Shown one piece after another: positions 61,966 through 64,000 of a DNA stretch of 64,000 nucleotides. The notes under the pieces are model-generated. The model saw only the letters and a program-made list of their open reading frames with translations. It was not told where the DNA came from and ran no database searches. Each line of letters begins with the position of its first letter. Within the stretch, counting starts at the first letter, position 1. The translations under genes were made by a program, and so were the position numbers. The stretch is from Bifidobacterium sp. ESL0790 (GTDB taxonomy: Bacteria; Actinomycetota; Actinomycetes; Actinomycetales; Bifidobacteriaceae), in NCBI RefSeq assembly GCF_029395435.1, contig NZ_CP113915.1:2170001-2234000 (forward strand), in the 5' to 3' direction.

Positions 61966-62892
61966 TCAGGCGGAGGCTGTTGGGGCGCAGACCTTGGGGC
62001 TCAAGCCTTGGGAGCGGGCGACGGCGGACTGGTCGCCGCACATGGCCAGCCAGTTGGCGAAGATGCGGTAGCCAGCCACGCTCATCACCGATTCGGGGTG
62101 GAACTGCACCGCGACCAGCGGCAGTCGCGCATGGCGCACGGCCTGGATGGTGCCGTCGTCCTTGGAGCGCGCCGTCACCACGAGCTCGGCGGGCAGCGTC
62201 CGCGGGTCGACGGCGAGCGAATGGTAACGTGTGGCGGTCAACGGGTTCGGCACACCTTCGAAGAGTCCGTCTGCGTCGTGCTCCATCTCGCTGGTCTTGC
62301 CATGCATGATGTGCGGGGCATGGCCCACCGTGGCACCATAAACCTCCGCGAGCGCCTGCAGCCCGAGGCACACCCCCATCATCGGCTTGCCAGCTTTGGC
62401 GCACAGGCGAATCATATCCTCGCTATAGCCCGCGTCGGCCGGTGTGCCCGGCCCGGGAGAGATCAGCACGCCGTCGTAGTCGTCGAGCGACGCGCCATGG
62501 CCCTGGCCAGAGACGATGCCAGACTCGGGGGCTTTCGAGCTTGACCCTTCGCTGTTATCACTATCTTGCTGACTCGCGTTCGACGCACTTTCGCCCTTGC
62601 CGCAGGACGCACCAGACTTGGGGTCTTTCGCGGTTGAGCCGGCGTCGCCATTGTCGCTTTGGCGTCTCACATTCGACGCGCTTTCAGCATCGTGCTGCGT
62701 CTCACCAGAGGCCCCGTTGAGGATGTCGTGCAAGAGGTCGTCGTCATTGCGCACGACGCGGACCTGGGCGCCCAGCGTCTTGAGATAGCCGACGATCGTG
62801 TAGACGAATGAGTCGTAGTTGTCGACCACCAGAATGCGCGCGCCCGAGTCGCCACTCCCTTGCTCCGTCACCGAGTCATTCGCCGTTGCCAT
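61966..62892 (-). CDS. trpG: Class I glutamine amidotransferase, TrpG/PabA type
   Basis: A 308-residue protein from ATG 62890-62892, preceded by AAGGTGGG. RILVVDNYDSFVYTIVGYL, DYDGVLISPGPGTPADAG, MGVCLGLQALAEVYG (nucleophile Cys), TARYHSLAVD-like TATRYHSLAVD and VQFHPESVMS (catalytic His and Glu) define the family. It supplies ammonia for anthranilate or aminodeoxychorismate synthesis. GVCLGLQ replaces the common GVCLGHQ. A Ser/Asp/Asn-rich insert (residues about 58-135) splits the N-terminal part of the domain; usual length is about 190-215. Its place near pknB matches mycobacterial trpG. Confidence 0.87.
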   Translation of the reverse strand: MATANDSVTEQGSGDSGARILVVDNYDSFVYTIVGYLKTLGAQVRVVRNDDDLLHDILNGASGETQHDAESASNVRRQSDNGDAGSTAKDPKSGASCGKGESASNASQQDSDNSEGSSSKAPESGIVSGQGHGASLDDYDGVLISPGPGTPADAGYSEDMIRLCAKAGKPMMGVCLGLQALAEVYGATVGHAPHIMHGKTSEMEHDADGLFEGVPNPLTATRYHSLAVDPRTLPAELVVTARSKDDGTIQAVRHARLPLVAVQFHPESVMSVAGYRIFANWLAMCGDQSAVARSQGLSPKVCAPTASA

Positions 62893-63341
62893 CAAATCCC
62901 ACCTTCATTACGTAATCGAAATCCCCGCCGATCGGGCCAAGGCCATATCGCCCAGGAATCGGCTCTCACACCTTACGTTGTGGCTCATTCTAGCCGCACG
63001 GATTTCGTCGCAACGAAACCATTCCACAAGCCGAACAACGTCGCTCGCGGCCCGCTCGTACTCATGCAAACCAAACCAAATGCTGCTCAGGCGTGCGCCA
63101 AACTCCGCGAGGCGCTTACCACCTTGCCACTTGTGCTGTCACCGACACGTCAACGTATCTCGCAACCTCACGCCTGTTTAGCCGTGGAGACGCATCCGCA
63201 CCCGGACACGTTTTCGCCGCAACCTCACGCCCGCGCAGCCGCGAAGCGACACCCATATCCTCCACCGCGCCTGCCACACAATACGAACGTAGCCGGCATC
63301 CACTCAGGGGAACCGGCTACGTTAGCAGCCATCAACCACCG
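62893..63341. repeat. Intergenic region with two ~61-bp repeat units
   Basis: No gene. GACACGT starts at 63144 and 63205, 61 bp apart, and CGCAACCTCACGCC at 63161 and 63219, 58 bp apart, so two imperfect units of about 58-61 bp lie at 63140-63255. ATTTCGTCGCAACGAAAC near 63003 is a small dyad. The amidotransferase promoter must be at the left end. Confidence 0.55.
63286..63323 (-). terminator. Hairpin after the sortase gene
   Basis: AACGTAGCCGG (63286-63296) pairs perfectly with CCGGCTACGTT (63313-63323), 18 bp past the minus-strand stop. Confidence 0.85.
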
Positions 63342-64000
63342 TCAATAACGTCTTGGCTGATGTCTGGGCTTGGGCCCTGTGTGCCCAGGTGGAGTAGGAG
63401 GTCTCTTATGGTTGAGCGGCAAGAGGCCAATCGGCGGCAGACCACGCTTGTCGGTCTTGCGCGGGAAGAGTCGGCTCGGCGAGACCGGTGTGCCGTCGTA
63501 GTGCCACGGTTGCGGCACGAGCACGCGGTAGTTGCGCGAAAGCACGCCTATCAGGCCGATGACCAGTATCACCGCCATGGTGAGGGTGCCCATGAGCACC
63601 GCGTCCTTCTCGTTGTCCATATAGGGCACCTGCTGCGGGATCTTGCCGCGCTCTCCCGTGATGACGAGTCGCTGCGTGTTGACGCCGTACGGTGTGCAGG
63701 TCATCAGCGTCACGAGGTCCTTGCCGGGCACCACCTTGTAGAGGTGCGTGTCCGCAGGGTCGATGACATGGATGGCCTTCACCTTGTAGCCCATCGTGCG
63801 GCCAAGGGTCTGGATGTAGAAAAAGTCGCCGACCTTGAGCTGATCGAGCCTGGTGAACAGCATGGCGTTGGGCAGGCCACGATGGCCGGTGATGACGGCA
63901 TTGGTCGACTTGCCGCCGACCGGCAGGCTGGTGCCGTAGAGATGGCCTGCGCCCACGGCGAGCGTGTCTTTTGAGGTCCCGTGGTAGATGGGCAGGCGAA
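63342..64000 (-). CDS. Class C (pilus-type) sortase, N-terminus beyond the window
   Basis: The frame is open to the window edge: LPIYHGTSKDTLAVGAGHLY is encoded upstream of the internal GTG near 63956, so the true start is outside. That segment, GTSLPVGGKSTNAVITGHRG (catalytic His), LVTLMTCTPYGVNTQRLVI (Cys and Arg) and LKVGDFFYIQTLG are the class C pattern. A C-terminal membrane helix (LMGTLTMAVILVIGLIGVL) and a basic Pro-rich tail follow, also typical. Class C enzymes polymerise pilins, so pilin genes are expected just beyond the edge. It could conceivably also anchor the two LPFTG proteins of this window, but a housekeeping sortase elsewhere is more likely. Confidence 0.9.
   Translation of the reverse strand, partial: RLPIYHGTSKDTLAVGAGHLYGTSLPVGGKSTNAVITGHRGLPNAMLFTRLDQLKVGDFFYIQTLGRTMGYKVKAIHVIDPADTHLYKVVPGKDLVTLMTCTPYGVNTQRLVITGERGKIPQQVPYMDNEKDAVLMGTLTMAVILVIGLIGVLSRNYRVLVPQPWHYDGTPVSPSRLFPRKTDKRGLPPIGLLPLNHKRPPTPPGHTGPKPRHQPRRY

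Overview
The window looks like chromosome from a high-GC actinobacterium, most probably a Bifidobacterium or close relative. The main support is the block fhaA-fhaB-pstP-rodA-pbpA-pknA-pknB with a trpG-type amidotransferase nearby, an order also known next to the origin in mycobacteria, followed here by a class C sortase. DUF4143 ATPases and LPFTG-anchored leucine-rich-repeat surface proteins fit this assignment. Species cannot be named from the window alone.

Layout. 1-4200: a truncated minus-strand gene, then three menaquinone-type genes (a menE-like ligase, menB and a divergent menI-like thioesterase). 4200-16700: an accessory region with an AlbA_2/GHKL regulator set between 109-bp tandem repeats, a DUF4143 ATPase behind five 23-bp-spaced sites, a 2,066-residue LPFTG surface protein with seven modules, and a second DUF4143 ATPase facing a small HTH gene across a shared iterated site. 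17100-22140: a DASS-type anion transporter and a second LPFTG surface protein. 22400-38600: mainly core genes (purA, class II fba, a metal P-type ATPase, tRNA-Gly, htpX, fprA, htrA, tgt, a nitroreductase, tRNA-Leu) separated by repeat-rich intergenic DNA. 38660-45390: a LOG-family enzyme, two tandem ketopantoate-reductase-like paralogues, a MalY/PatB-type lyase and a lysophospholipase-like hydrolase. 45400-48450: a zinc-ribbon/PASTA membrane protein between two ~180-bp direct repeats. 48555-60138: the cell-wall growth and Ser/Thr phosphorylation operon, its last five genes overlapping by 1 or 4 bases. 60290-61940: a third DUF4143 ATPase with its own 40-bp-spaced sites, lying inside the otherwise conserved pknB-trpG neighbourhood. 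61966-64000: the amidotransferase and a truncated class C sortase.

Two signals stand out beyond ordinary annotation. First, many intergenic spaces hold tandem dyad-symmetric units at a strict 61-62-bp period. At least five unrelated sequence families share this geometry, and two of them recur at separated loci. Second, every accessory ATPase gene has a private, evenly spaced iterated repeat beside it (109, 23, 32 or 40 bp), different in sequence each time. A third, weaker pattern is the insertion of Ser/Thr/Asn/Pro-rich low-complexity segments into otherwise ordinary enzymes.

How the genes work together. The 48555-60138 operon couples peptidoglycan elongation (RodA with PbpA) to PASTA-kinase signalling (PknA, PknB), reversal by PstP and phospho-reading by FhaA and FhaB. 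The surface proteins need a sortase; the class C enzyme at the right edge is more likely a pilus sortase than their anchor enzyme. The men genes are too few to make a quinone unless the rest lie elsewhere. All coordinates and motifs were read by eye; homology calls come from recognising motifs, not from database searches.
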